This document shows positions 16,873 to 25,445 of a DNA stretch of 64,000 nucleotides, in pieces. How positions within the stretch are numbered: the stretch's first letter is position 1; each line of letters begins with the position of its first letter. The notes beneath the pieces were generated by a model that saw only the letters and a program-made list of their open reading frames with translations, ran no database searches and was not told where the DNA came from. Source of the DNA: Kitasatospora sp. MMS16-BH015 (GTDB lineage Bacteria; Actinomycetota; Actinomycetes; Streptomycetales; Streptomycetaceae); NCBI RefSeq assembly GCF_002943525.1, contig NZ_CP025394.1, positions 1,364,001 through 1,428,000 of the forward strand. Reading direction: 5' to 3'. The position numbers and the translations under genes are program-made.

Positions 16873-18725
16873 CCTAGTCGGTCGGTGTCCGACAGGGTGA
16901 GTGCGACGTGCACTCCAGGGATGGGTGGCGGGTCGTTGTCGACGACGACGATCTGCAGGTCTTCCCCGCTCTGCTGAGCAGCGGCCAGCAGGGTGGCGTA
17001 CATCTTCTTCAGCCTTGTGAGATCGATGCCTTCATGGCCGACGTTGCTGCTCACGCCGTCGATGATCAGTAGGTTGGGCAGGATGCTCTCGGGGTGTGCC
17101 AGCGCGACGAGTTGGTGTGCCAGGGCATGGGCAACGTTGACCATCACCTCGACGCCTTGTGAGCTGAGTTCGGAGAAGGAGCGTCCGTCGACGATGGGCA
17201 GGTAGTTCTTGCGGCTGATGTAGGAGCCGGGGCGGGGCTCGACGCGCGGGGCGTCGAAGGACAGCAATGTGTTCTCGAAGGCGCGGTCAAGGTCGGCCAT
17301 GCGCCCTTCCGCCACTGGGTTGCGGTGGCGGGCGGCGTCCAGACGGCCGATCAGGTCTTCGCGCTCCCGCTCGAGTTCGGCGACCCGGCTGCCCTGGTTC
17401 TGCAGGCGCTGATGAAGCGCGAGGGCTTCCCCGATGCGCAGGAGCTGCTCTTCGAGCCGGGCCTGGTCGGCGCCGAACCGGCGGATGCGATCGACCTGAT
17501 CGGTCAGGAATCCCTGCGTCAGGCGGTCCAGTTGAGCACCGAGCTCGGCCCGCAGGGCGGCCTTCGCCTCGCGGGTCTGCTGAAGCAGTAGGAGGCGTTC
17601 CCGACTGCGGGCGATCAGCTGGTCTGTCTCGGCGACCTGTTCGATCACCCGGTCCTGCTCGGAGACCAGCGCAGTGGTGGGGATCACTGCCGGAGGGTTT
17701 TGCAGGCAGAGTCGGCAGGTGTCCTCTCCTCCGCGCTCCGGCACGTCGGATCCGCACCGAGGGCAGGTGTGGAACTCGAAGTCGCTTAGCAGGCGTTCGG
17801 CGACGAGCGCCCGGGTGATCCTCCGGCTCTGCGCGACCAGTTGGTCTCGCAGGCCGACGAGACGGGCAACCGTCGCCGTCTCGGAATGCAGAGCGGTGTC
17901 GGCCTCCTGAAGGTCAACCTCGGATGCCGCGATCTGAGCGCGCAGGCTGACGGTGGCCGGCTCGTCGAGGGTCCGGTTCAGAGTCTGCTCCGCCTCCCGG
18001 GAGCGGGCGAGCTGCTCGATCGCCTGGGACTGCTGCACCTGGAGCTGCGCGGAGGAGGAGAAGGAGCTGGCCTCCAGCACTCTCTCCAGCATCTTCGCGT
18101 CAGCGGTCAGTGTTTTCAGCTCGACGGACACCTTCCTCAAGTGCTCGCGCAGTTCGATCGCCTTGGGACTGAAGATGCCGTAGTAGATCTCGAAGACGAA
18201 CTTCCGCTTGATGTCCTTGTGGTAGTTGTCCGGGGTCCCGAAGACCGACGAGTCGATCTGGTCCTGGCGCAGAACGCAGTACATCAGGTAGTCGTTGATG
18301 GTCACAGGGACCAGGGGGCTGGTCTCGTCGGTCGGGGCGCGCGGCACGAGGACCTTGGGCAGCCCGAGCATCTGCAAGTACCAGTCACGGAAGGTCAGGT
18401 TGTAGCCGGGTTCCAGGCGTGCGGCCGGCAGACGCCAGGCCTGCTCCGCGCCACCGATCTCAGCGACATCGATCTTCGCGGTGTCGGTGGTGACCAGCGG
18501 GCGCACGATGCGAAACCGGCGATTGCCGATCAGCACGGTGCCGGCGGTGGTCCTGCCTTTGAGTTCGGGGACCACGTTCACGTCGCCACCGAGCAGGGCC
18601 CGGAGGCAGCTGATGGTCGCGGTCTTGCCTCCGCTCATGGCACCTGTGATGGCATTGAGGCCGGGCGTGAAGTGCACGGTGCGGGTCGTGCCGCTGATCG
18701 TCAGCTCTTCGATACGCAGTCTCAC
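16797..18725 (-). CDS. SMC/Rad50-like ABC ATPase of an ABC-three-component-type system (3' end altered by IS)
   Basis: About 642 aa from the GTG at 18725, which overlaps the stop of the upstream gene (GTGA). Walker A is GAMSGGKT (28-35) and LLIIDG is the Walker B region. Two long coiled-coil arms flank a zinc-hook-like pair of motifs, CPRCG and CRLC, at about residues 317-345. An IS inserted in the final codons replaced the original last 8 residues (VPEAGPKA) by about 25 IS-encoded ones after TDRL. The core is intact, so function may survive. In ABC-3C systems such an ATPase is thought to sense invader DNA and license a nuclease. Confidence 0.75.
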   Translation of the reverse strand: MRLRIEELTISGTTRTVHFTPGLNAITGAMSGGKTATISCLRALLGGDVNVVPELKGRTTAGTVLIGNRRFRIVRPLVTTDTAKIDVAEIGGAEQAWRLPAARLEPGYNLTFRDWYLQMLGLPKVLVPRAPTDETSPLVPVTINDYLMYCVLRQDQIDSSVFGTPDNYHKDIKRKFVFEIYYGIFSPKAIELREHLRKVSVELKTLTADAKMLERVLEASSFSSSAQLQVQQSQAIEQLARSREAEQTLNRTLDEPATVSLRAQIAASEVDLQEADTALHSETATVARLVGLRDQLVAQSRRITRALVAERLLSDFEFHTCPRCGSDVPERGGEDTCRLCLQNPPAVIPTTALVSEQDRVIEQVAETDQLIARSRERLLLLQQTREAKAALRAELGAQLDRLTQGFLTDQVDRIRRFGADQARLEEQLLRIGEALALHQRLQNQGSRVAELEREREDLIGRLDAARHRNPVAEGRMADLDRAFENTLLSFDAPRVEPRPGSYISRKNYLPIVDGRSFSELSSQGVEVMVNVAHALAHQLVALAHPESILPNLLIIDGVSSNVGHEGIDLTRLKKMYATLLAAAQQSGEDLQIVVVDNDPPPIPGVHVALTLSDTDRLGHVSGCDHFVGFALALVPDPVDRVV

Positions 18726-19252
18726 AGGTGGGCTCCCCAGCTCGTGTTGACGATGTCGGGGAATGTCTCGTAGATCAGGTCTTTCAAGGATGTTCCCGTG
18801 AGGTTGAAGTAACGTCGCAGCAAACGTGCCCGCTCTCGTACGGCTTCCCAGCTGTCGGTTGCCGCCAGTGCGGCGGCGAGCTGGTGTCCGTCGGGGGTCA
18901 CGGCGTAGGCGGCTACGCTTCCCTGTTGCTGTGTCGTGATAAGCCCCTTGCCGATCAGCGCTCCCAAGAGGCCGTAGTAGGCGGGGTCCCACGGGCCGTA
19001 GCGGTAGCGAATCATTCCCTGCTCGATGGCCCCGGTCAGCCAGGGGTTCTCACCCGCGGCGATGCCAGGTGCACGCAGTTCCATCAGCGTGGTGAAGCGG
19101 TCGGGGTACCGCAGCAGGAAATCCAACTTGGCCAGCTTCATCCGACCCTCGACCCCAGCCTTGCCAAAAGCATCGATCAAGATCAGCAGGCGGGCCTGCG
19201 CGTCCACCGAAGGTGCGCTGCCAGCCGTCGTTGACAGAGTGTCAGCCGTCAC
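18722..19252 (-). CDS. Middle component (small helical protein) of the ABC-3C-type operon
   Basis: 176 aa, GTG start at 19252. It overlaps the upstream nuclease gene by 11 bp and the downstream ATPase by 4 bp, so all three are translationally coupled. The sequence is soluble with winged-helix-like features (RLLILIDAFGKAGVEGRMKLAKLDFLLRYPDRF; YYGLLGALIGKGLITTQQQGSVAAYAVTPDGHQLA). No catalytic motif. Size and position match the middle component that links ATPase and effector in ABC-three-component systems. The assignment rests mainly on context. Confidence 0.65.
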   Translation of the reverse strand: MTADTLSTTAGSAPSVDAQARLLILIDAFGKAGVEGRMKLAKLDFLLRYPDRFTTLMELRAPGIAAGENPWLTGAIEQGMIRYRYGPWDPAYYGLLGALIGKGLITTQQQGSVAAYAVTPDGHQLAAALAATDSWEAVRERARLLRRYFNLTGTSLKDLIYETFPDIVNTSWGAHL

Positions 19253-20420
19253 TGGTCGCCACCCCCCAGCCGAAGTGGCACTCGTCCGACACCGAGCAGG
19301 CCCGGCCCATGAGGAGCAACGGGTCCTTGGCGTAGAGCGGCCGGCGGTCGAGCTCGCTGGCGGTCGAGTTGATCTCCTGCATCAGGTCGTCCCAGATGTG
19401 GTCCGCGGGCCGGTGGCCCCGGTCTTGGTGTCGGCGGGCGATACGGGTGGCAGTGATCAACAAGCGGGTGTCCAGATCCTGCTCGACGCGGGGATCCTCC
19501 GGCCAAGCGCCAAGGGCCAAGTCGCTCAACCGCCGCCCGTCCGCCTCGGAACGCAGGAACTGCGCCTCGTGGATCATCTCCTCCGAGGCACCGCCACGAC
19601 GCAATTTCCGGACAAGGTTGGTCTCGACCGCGTCGATACGCTCCGAGTAGGCAGCCAGCAGCACGTGATCCGGGCGCCGCAGGCGCTGTCCAAGGTCGTA
19701 CACCGAGCTGGGTGCCAGCCGCTTGCGCAGCAGAGCCTCGCTCGGGGGTTCGACTCCCAGCTTCTCCTTCCAGCTGGCGCCAGCCTGTCCCTGCATGGCC
19801 TCATGGACCCGATTCAAGACCTCCAGGTATACGGCCCGCTGCTCGCCGACACTCACGGCAGGTGCCAGCTCGGTCAGACTCGCCAGGCTCTGATCGTCGA
19901 TGTGCTCACGGCGTGGCATCGTTCGCACTCTGACGAACGATAGACATGCGGAAACATCCGCTTCTTGCGCTTTGAGGTGCTTCGAGACGCGAGCCAGGCA
20001 CTTCGGGTGGTCCGCGCCAGCTCCTCGTGCAAGGGCCGTGAGCGCATCGTCCGCTGGGTCGAGAAACCCCTCGACGGCCACGGTCAGCAGGTACTCAAGC
20101 CCACGGGCACGGACTGCCAAGTAGGTCCGCCACAGGCTCTTCAGGGCACCCTTGGCGATGATGTCAGACAGGCCCCAGGGAGTTGGATCGTCCTTCGTCT
20201 TCACCTGGAGGAAGTCCCACAGCACATCAGAGCGATTCGCGGGGTGGTCAGTTGCGATGACGACGTCCTCGATGTGCTCGCACGTGACGTGGTGAATGCT
20301 GCCCCCGTCGCCCAGCATGGCGATCACGTACCTTGCGGCCACCTTCTCCTGGTAGGTGAACCGGCGCAGGGTGACGGTGCCGGTGTTGTCGGGCGCCGGG
20401 ATGTCGAGCGGGTCCGTCAC
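19242..20420 (-). CDS. DUF4297/Cap4-type dsDNA endonuclease-like effector
   Basis: 392 aa, GTG start with GGGGG just upstream. The N-terminal nuclease signature is clear: FTYQEKVAARYVIAMLGDG (21-39), CEHIEDVVI with Glu51-Asp52, and the catalytic WDFLQVKTKD (Gln72-x-Lys74). This is the PD-(D/E)xK variant found in Cap4 and other DUF4297 proteins. The rest is helical without recognised motifs. It is the first gene of the three-gene operon and the likely killing or degrading effector. Confidence 0.75.
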   Translation of the reverse strand: MTDPLDIPAPDNTGTVTLRRFTYQEKVAARYVIAMLGDGGSIHHVTCEHIEDVVIATDHPANRSDVLWDFLQVKTKDDPTPWGLSDIIAKGALKSLWRTYLAVRARGLEYLLTVAVEGFLDPADDALTALARGAGADHPKCLARVSKHLKAQEADVSACLSFVRVRTMPRREHIDDQSLASLTELAPAVSVGEQRAVYLEVLNRVHEAMQGQAGASWKEKLGVEPPSEALLRKRLAPSSVYDLGQRLRRPDHVLLAAYSERIDAVETNLVRKLRRGGASEEMIHEAQFLRSEADGRRLSDLALGAWPEDPRVEQDLDTRLLITATRIARRHQDRGHRPADHIWDDLMQEINSTASELDRRPLYAKDPLLLMGRACSVSDECHFGWGVATSDG

Positions 20421-20455
20421 GCGCCCCCAATGGGTCTGAAATCAGGAACCTCAGG

Positions 20456-20770
20456 CTAGAACCGGAGGGGAGGGCCGTCGATGCTTGTGATGAAACCGTA
20501 AACGATCAGCGGCACCCAGTCGCCGCCCGAGCCCCGATCGCCGTCACTGTCGGCTCCATCTGGGACAGTCTGCAGCAAGCCTGTGACCGCGACGAAGGCC
20601 AGACTGGCTTCAGGTAGCGGCAGCTGGGTTCCGTCCTCTTTGACCGCGATGAGGATCGTCTCCGGACCGTGGGCCGTCGACCAGCTGCACGATCGCCTCT
20701 GGGCAGGAGTGGCACTGCCCTGCCCGACATGCTCCTGCACCCCACCCCAGACGAAGGACACGAACCGCAC
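20456..20770 (-). CDS. Hypothetical protein, uncertain
   Basis: A 104-aa open frame upstream of the nuclease operon and on the same strand (36 bp gap). The C-terminal half (ETILIAVKEDGTQLPLPEASLAFVAVTGLL...DWVPLIVYGFITSIDG) has the hydrophobic alternation of a real beta-rich protein. The first 35 residues overlap IS5-derived sequence and look artificial. It may be the 3' part of a gene truncated by that IS remnant. Confidence 0.35.
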   Translation of the reverse strand: MRFVSFVWGGVQEHVGQGSATPAQRRSCSWSTAHGPETILIAVKEDGTQLPLPEASLAFVAVTGLLQTVPDGADSDGDRGSGGDWVPLIVYGFITSIDGPPLRF

Positions 20771-20960
20771 CCGGCCGCAGGGTGGCGGCCGTCGGCGTCA
20801 CGGGGACCGGGAAGTGCTGGCCGCGATCGTGTTCGTGGCCACCTCGGGGTGCACGTGGGCCCAACTGCCGCCCTGCTGCGGGCCGTCCGGTCCGACCGCG
20901 CACCGCCGTTTCACTGAGTGGTTGCGACCGCCGAACGTGCTACAGCGGGATGAAACCCCA
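20765..20960 (+). pseudogene. IS5-family transposase N-terminal fragment
   Basis: The plus strand encodes DREVLAAIVFVATSGCTWAQLP, then PSGPTAHRRFTEW, a typical IS5 N-terminal block. There is no start, DDE core or discernible ends. A short relic lying between two divergent defence operons. Confidence 0.65.
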
Positions 20961-21045
20961 GACTCCCGCACAGATGCCTGACGGTAGAGTGAGATCCATT
21001 CTGTAGTGGATTCAGCGGCATCGCAGTACAGGTAGGGAGGCTGGC

Positions 21046-24000
21046 GTGGCTCAGGAGTCGAGCGAGCTCGAAAGCCGGTTCCCGGACCTGGCTCTCGCGT
21101 CAGCCAATTTCGGATTCCTGCTTCCCTATGAGCCGCTACTTGTTCTCCACGGTGCTGCATGTGAGGCGCGTGCATCGGCTGCCCCCGCCGACTCAGTGGC
21201 GGCGGCACGTCAGTTCGGAGAGGTTCTCGCCGTCAAGCTCGGCCAGTTGACCGGGGTGCGGCTGCCCGTGGGCGACCAGTCGGCCCGCCTGCAGACCCTA
21301 GCCCGCGCCGGGGTGCTCACCGCGCAGGTTCTGGCCGCGTTTAAGGATCTTCACGGCTTCGACGGCGGCGAACTCGACGAGGAAGAGACAGCGGCGCACC
21401 TACTCGACTGCTGCTTTACGCTGGCCGTCTGGTTCTTCCGTGCCCTGACAGGCGACGCGGAGCCGATGGCCTTCGTCCATACCGAAGCGTCCGATCTGCG
21501 CGTTCTGGCGCAGCAGGTCGCAGTGCTGGAAGCGGCCCTGCCCCGTTTGCGCCGCGAGTTCGACCGCGTCGCGCCGGCGTCCCTGTCCGCCGCCGAGCGT
21601 GAGCAACTGATCGTCAGCGCGCGCGATGCCTCCTACGAGCCGCTGCGGGAAGCCGACATTGCCTCGGGAGTGCAGCGCAGGCTCGCCAAGGCGGGATGGG
21701 ACGTCCTGGGCGCAGGTGCGGAAGATGAACTCAACCGCTCCCTCGGCTGCGTCCTGGTAGGACCCCGCCTGGCCGGAGGACACCGCGCCGACATGCTGCT
21801 GACGGTCGGCGGCCAGGTGGTCGGGATCATCGAGTGCAAAAGGGACGGCACCGATCTCACCGACGCCATGGAGCAGGCGGGCGCACTGGCCGAGGCCGCC
21901 ACCGGCTCCTCGCCGTGGCCTGTCTGGCGCTCGCCGCTGCCGTACCGGTATGTGAGCGATGGCCGACGCCTGCTGTTCTGCGACGCCAATGAACCCGAAC
22001 CCCACCCTCGCCTCGTCAGCGGCTTCCACCAGCCCCGCACGCTGGCCCGCTGGCAGCGCGAAGCGGAGGCGGACGGTGCGGCGCCGACCTACCGGGCCCG
22101 CCAGGCCGCCTACCTGCAGCGGCAGGACGAGGGGTTCGACCAACTGCGCATTGCCCAGCGCCGGGCGGTGCGGGCCATCGAGCAGGCCCTCGCGGCCGGT
22201 CAGCGGCGCGCACTGGTGCAGATGGCCACCGGCTCCGGGGCGAGCTTCACCGGGGTATTCACCGCCTACCGGCAGCTCCACTACGCGCGCGCGGGCCGGA
22301 TCCTGTTCGTGACCGACCGCAAGCTCGCCGTGCACCAACTGATCGCTCAGCTAAGCCAGTTCAGCATGCCGGACGGAGGGCGCCCTCTCGATGACGTGTA
22401 CCACGTCCAGGAACTGACCGCGCACGGCCTGGCCCCGTCGGCTTCGGTGGCCGTGGCCACGGTGCAGCGTCTGTCGGCCATGCTCGCCGACACGCCAGCA
22501 CCCGAGGACGGATCCGAGAGCGTGGCGGCGTACGAGACCGCCGAACGGCAGGCGCATTCCGATGCCACGCCCCTGGAAGTGTCCTACTGCGAGGCGCTGC
22601 CGCCCGACGCGTTCGATCTCATCATCGTCGACGACTGCCACCGCGCGCTGTACGGACAGCGGCGCGCCCTTCTTGAATACTTCGACGCTCCCGTCGTCGG
22701 ATTCAGCGCGACGCCGACCGCTACCGTGCTGGGATTCTTCAAGGGCAACCTGGTCGAGTCCTACAGCTACGAACAGGCCGTCGCCGACGGCGTCGCCGTG
22801 GACTACTCCCTCTACCAGATCCAGGTCGATGGCGACCGGCAGCCGGCGTTTGCCACCCCCGTCGACGCGGTCGGTGTGCAAGCCCGCAGCTCGCGCCGCG
22901 CCCGCTACGAGGACCTGGACGACGAGCTGGCCTTCACCGCGGGGCAGGGCCCGGCAAGGGCTGTCCCCTCTGAGCGCCTGGCCAAGGTGGTGACGGCTTT
23001 CCGTAACGCGCTGCCGACCCTGTTCCCCGACCGAATGCAGCACGGCAGCGGGCTCCTCGCGGTCCCCAAGACCATGGTGCTGGCGCAGGACGGACTCCAT
23101 GCGGACGAGGTCGTGGAGCGCGTCCGCGACGTATTCGGCGCCGGGGACGTCTTCTGCCAGCGGATCACGCCGCGCGACGCTTATGCGGCGGAGCTGCTGC
23201 GGGAGTTCCGCACGACACCGCAGTTCCGGATCGCGGTCGTGACGGATCTGATCTCTGGGAACAGTGACATGCGGGTGATGGAGTGCCTGCTGATCCTGCG
23301 CGAGGTGCGCTCCGCCGCCTACTACGAGCAGCTACTGGCCATGGGAACGCAGACCATCTCGTCCGCGGAGTTGCGCGCCGTCACCCCGGGAGCGGATGCC
23401 AAGGCGCAGCTCGTTGTCGTCGACGCGGCGGGCGCTTCGCGTCACCTCCAGCCGCTGGTCAACGTGACGGATGCATCCGGGCAGAGGGGACGGGACGCCT
23501 TGGAGCGCCTGCTGCACCGAGCCACTGATGGCCGGGCAACGCCACAGGAGACAGCCGAACTCGCCGTCCGGCTCGCCCGGCTCATCCCCGCGCTCAGTGA
23601 CGCCGACGGCGCCGAGATCCGCAAGCTGGCGGGCCGGCCTCTGCAGGAGCTGGTGACCCGTCTCCTCGACTCGGTCAACTCGGATCACCTGGCATCGCTG
23701 CGCCGGGCGGGAGGCAAGAGAGCCGTCGAGGATGAGCGGCGCGAGGCCCTCAACCCGCTCACCGAGGACCTCCAACTCCAAGAGGTGCTGCTCGACCTGT
23801 ACGACCGGCCGACCCCTGCTCCGGGAACGACATCCGGCAGCCGGGGTCGCCGTCAAGACACGACGGTGGGCCGGCGCCTGGACGAGTTCGTCGAGCGGTC
23901 CGGACCCTTTAACTCCGCCCAGCTGTGGTGGATCGAGAAGATCGCGGATGTGGTGGCCACCGAGACGCGCTTCGACCCGGCGTATCTCGACAGCGTCCCC

Positions 24001-24096
24001 TTCTCGGCGCGCGGCGGCACGGACGGCTTCCTTGACGCCTTCGGGCCCGACGCCGCTATCTGCCTCCTGGACGAACTGCGCAGGGCCCTGGCGTGA
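21046..24096 (+). CDS. Type I restriction R-subunit-like protein with degenerate helicase motifs
   Basis: 1,016 aa; GTG start with GGGAGG upstream. A DUF4145-like helical N-terminus (1-200) is followed by a PD-(D/E)xK nuclease domain with Asp249 and Glu263-x-Lys265 (RADMLLTV...GIIECKR), all canonical. The SF2 motor domains come next. Walker A reads ATGSGASF (394-401) instead of ATGTGKTF, so the lysine is Ala399. Motif II is VDDCHR (528-533). Motif III is FSATP. Motif VI reads LLAMGTQ instead of LLGRGTR, so both arginines are gone (Met766, Gln769). Translocation is therefore doubtful while DNA cleavage may remain. First gene of a five-gene operon; its stop overlaps the next start. Confidence 0.8.
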   Translation: MAQESSELESRFPDLALASANFGFLLPYEPLLVLHGAACEARASAAPADSVAAARQFGEVLAVKLGQLTGVRLPVGDQSARLQTLARAGVLTAQVLAAFKDLHGFDGGELDEEETAAHLLDCCFTLAVWFFRALTGDAEPMAFVHTEASDLRVLAQQVAVLEAALPRLRREFDRVAPASLSAAEREQLIVSARDASYEPLREADIASGVQRRLAKAGWDVLGAGAEDELNRSLGCVLVGPRLAGGHRADMLLTVGGQVVGIIECKRDGTDLTDAMEQAGALAEAATGSSPWPVWRSPLPYRYVSDGRRLLFCDANEPEPHPRLVSGFHQPRTLARWQREAEADGAAPTYRARQAAYLQRQDEGFDQLRIAQRRAVRAIEQALAAGQRRALVQMATGSGASFTGVFTAYRQLHYARAGRILFVTDRKLAVHQLIAQLSQFSMPDGGRPLDDVYHVQELTAHGLAPSASVAVATVQRLSAMLADTPAPEDGSESVAAYETAERQAHSDATPLEVSYCEALPPDAFDLIIVDDCHRALYGQRRALLEYFDAPVVGFSATPTATVLGFFKGNLVESYSYEQAVADGVAVDYSLYQIQVDGDRQPAFATPVDAVGVQARSSRRARYEDLDDELAFTAGQGPARAVPSERLAKVVTAFRNALPTLFPDRMQHGSGLLAVPKTMVLAQDGLHADEVVERVRDVFGAGDVFCQRITPRDAYAAELLREFRTTPQFRIAVVTDLISGNSDMRVMECLLILREVRSAAYYEQLLAMGTQTISSAELRAVTPGADAKAQLVVVDAAGASRHLQPLVNVTDASGQRGRDALERLLHRATDGRATPQETAELAVRLARLIPALSDADGAEIRKLAGRPLQELVTRLLDSVNSDHLASLRRAGGKRAVEDERREALNPLTEDLQLQEVLLDLYDRPTPAPGTTSGSRGRRQDTTVGRRLDEFVERSGPFNSAQLWWIEKIADVVATETRFDPAYLDSVPFSARGGTDGFLDAFGPDAAICLLDELRRALA

Positions 24097-25445
24097 TGAA
24101 TGAGGTGCCTGTCGGCTGGAGGATCGTCCGGCTGGCCGATGTGCTGAGTGAACCGCTGGTCAACGGCCGGTCCCCGCGCCCCGGCGAGGGCGGATTGCCC
24201 GTACTGCGTATGCCGGCGCTGCGGGCAGTCACCGTGGACTTCACCCAGTCCAAGAGCAGCGACCGCGTTGACAACGGCCACGCGATACTGCTGGCCGAAC
24301 ACGGGGATGTGCTGGTCGGCCGGGTCAACGGCTCACACTCCCTGGTCGGCGAGGGCGCGCTGGTCGACGGCCCCCCGGCCCCGACGGCCATCCCTGACAC
24401 CATGATCCGAGTACGGGTACGCCCCGATGTCCTCGATCCGCGCTACCTCGCAAACCTGTGGAAGTCGCCCGTCATGCGGCGCCAGATCGAGGCACGCGCC
24501 CGCCAGGGCGCCGCAGCGATCTGGCGGATCAACCAGCGTGATCTGGCCGATGTCCTGCTGCCGCTGCCCCCTGTGGGGGAACAGCGCCGGATTGTCGGCC
24601 TGTTGCGGGACCAACTCACCCGCATCGACGCCACCACGATCCGCACCCACAGCGCCCTCGACCAGGCCGACGTCCTTAGCCGCACCCTGACCGCGCGGGC
24701 AGTGCGTGGCGGTCTCACCGATACCGCTCGGGTCCCCGCGGACCTGCCCCGGGTTGCCGGTGCAGGGGACGGGGCACTGCCCGACCTGCCTGAACGCTGG
24801 CGGTGGACCCGCCTGCACGATGTCGCCGAGGTCACCCGCGGTATCACCCCACCCGGCACGCAGGAGTGGAATCCCGCCGATACGGACGTCTCCTCCCTGC
24901 GGGTCGCCAACGTGCAGCGCGGCCACCTCGTCCTAGACGACGTCCGCACGATCCGGCTGCCCCCATCACGGGCCGAGGCAGCCCGACTGCGGGCGGGTGA
25001 TGTGCTGCTGACCGGCGGCGGATCGATCGACAGCCTGGGCCGCGGCTGGATCTGGGAGGACCAGCTGCCCCACTGCGTCCCCCACAGCCACGTGTTCCGT
25101 GCCCGGATCACCACCCATCAGCTCCACCCCGTCCTGCTGGCCTGGCACGCCAACGGCCTCGGCCGCGAGTGGTGCCACCGCAACGCCACCCAGAGCGCGG
25201 GGCCAGCATCCATAAGCCTGGCCAGGATCCGGCTCATGCCGGTGCCGGTTGCTCCCGTAGACGAGCAGCACCATCTGGTCGCGGTGGTCCAGGCACACAC
25301 CGCGGCCCTGAACGCGGCTTGCGCTGCAGCCGAACGCGCTCTCGAGGTGGCCGGACGGCTACGGCGTAACCTCCTGGAACGCGCTTTCACTGGTCATCTG
25401 TCCCCTCCGCTCTCCCCGTCCGGGCAACAGGAGTTTGTGCTGTGA
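24093..25445 (+). CDS. hsdS: Type I restriction-modification specificity subunit (HsdS)
   Basis: About 450 aa with the usual two target-recognition domains. TRD1 (about 5-165) ends in LPPVGEQRRIVGLLRDQL, the conserved spacer helix. TRD2 (about 235-395) begins LPERWRWTRLHDVAEVTRG and ends with VDEQHHLVAVV. It would read an asymmetric bipartite DNA target for the methylase. The start is GTG 24093 or ATG 24096; both overlap the R-like stop, implying coupling. Confidence 0.88.
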   Translation: MMNEVPVGWRIVRLADVLSEPLVNGRSPRPGEGGLPVLRMPALRAVTVDFTQSKSSDRVDNGHAILLAEHGDVLVGRVNGSHSLVGEGALVDGPPAPTAIPDTMIRVRVRPDVLDPRYLANLWKSPVMRRQIEARARQGAAAIWRINQRDLADVLLPLPPVGEQRRIVGLLRDQLTRIDATTIRTHSALDQADVLSRTLTARAVRGGLTDTARVPADLPRVAGAGDGALPDLPERWRWTRLHDVAEVTRGITPPGTQEWNPADTDVSSLRVANVQRGHLVLDDVRTIRLPPSRAEAARLRAGDVLLTGGGSIDSLGRGWIWEDQLPHCVPHSHVFRARITTHQLHPVLLAWHANGLGREWCHRNATQSAGPASISLARIRLMPVPVAPVDEQHHLVAVVQAHTAALNAACAAAERALEVAGRLRRNLLERAFTGHLSPPLSPSGQQEFVL

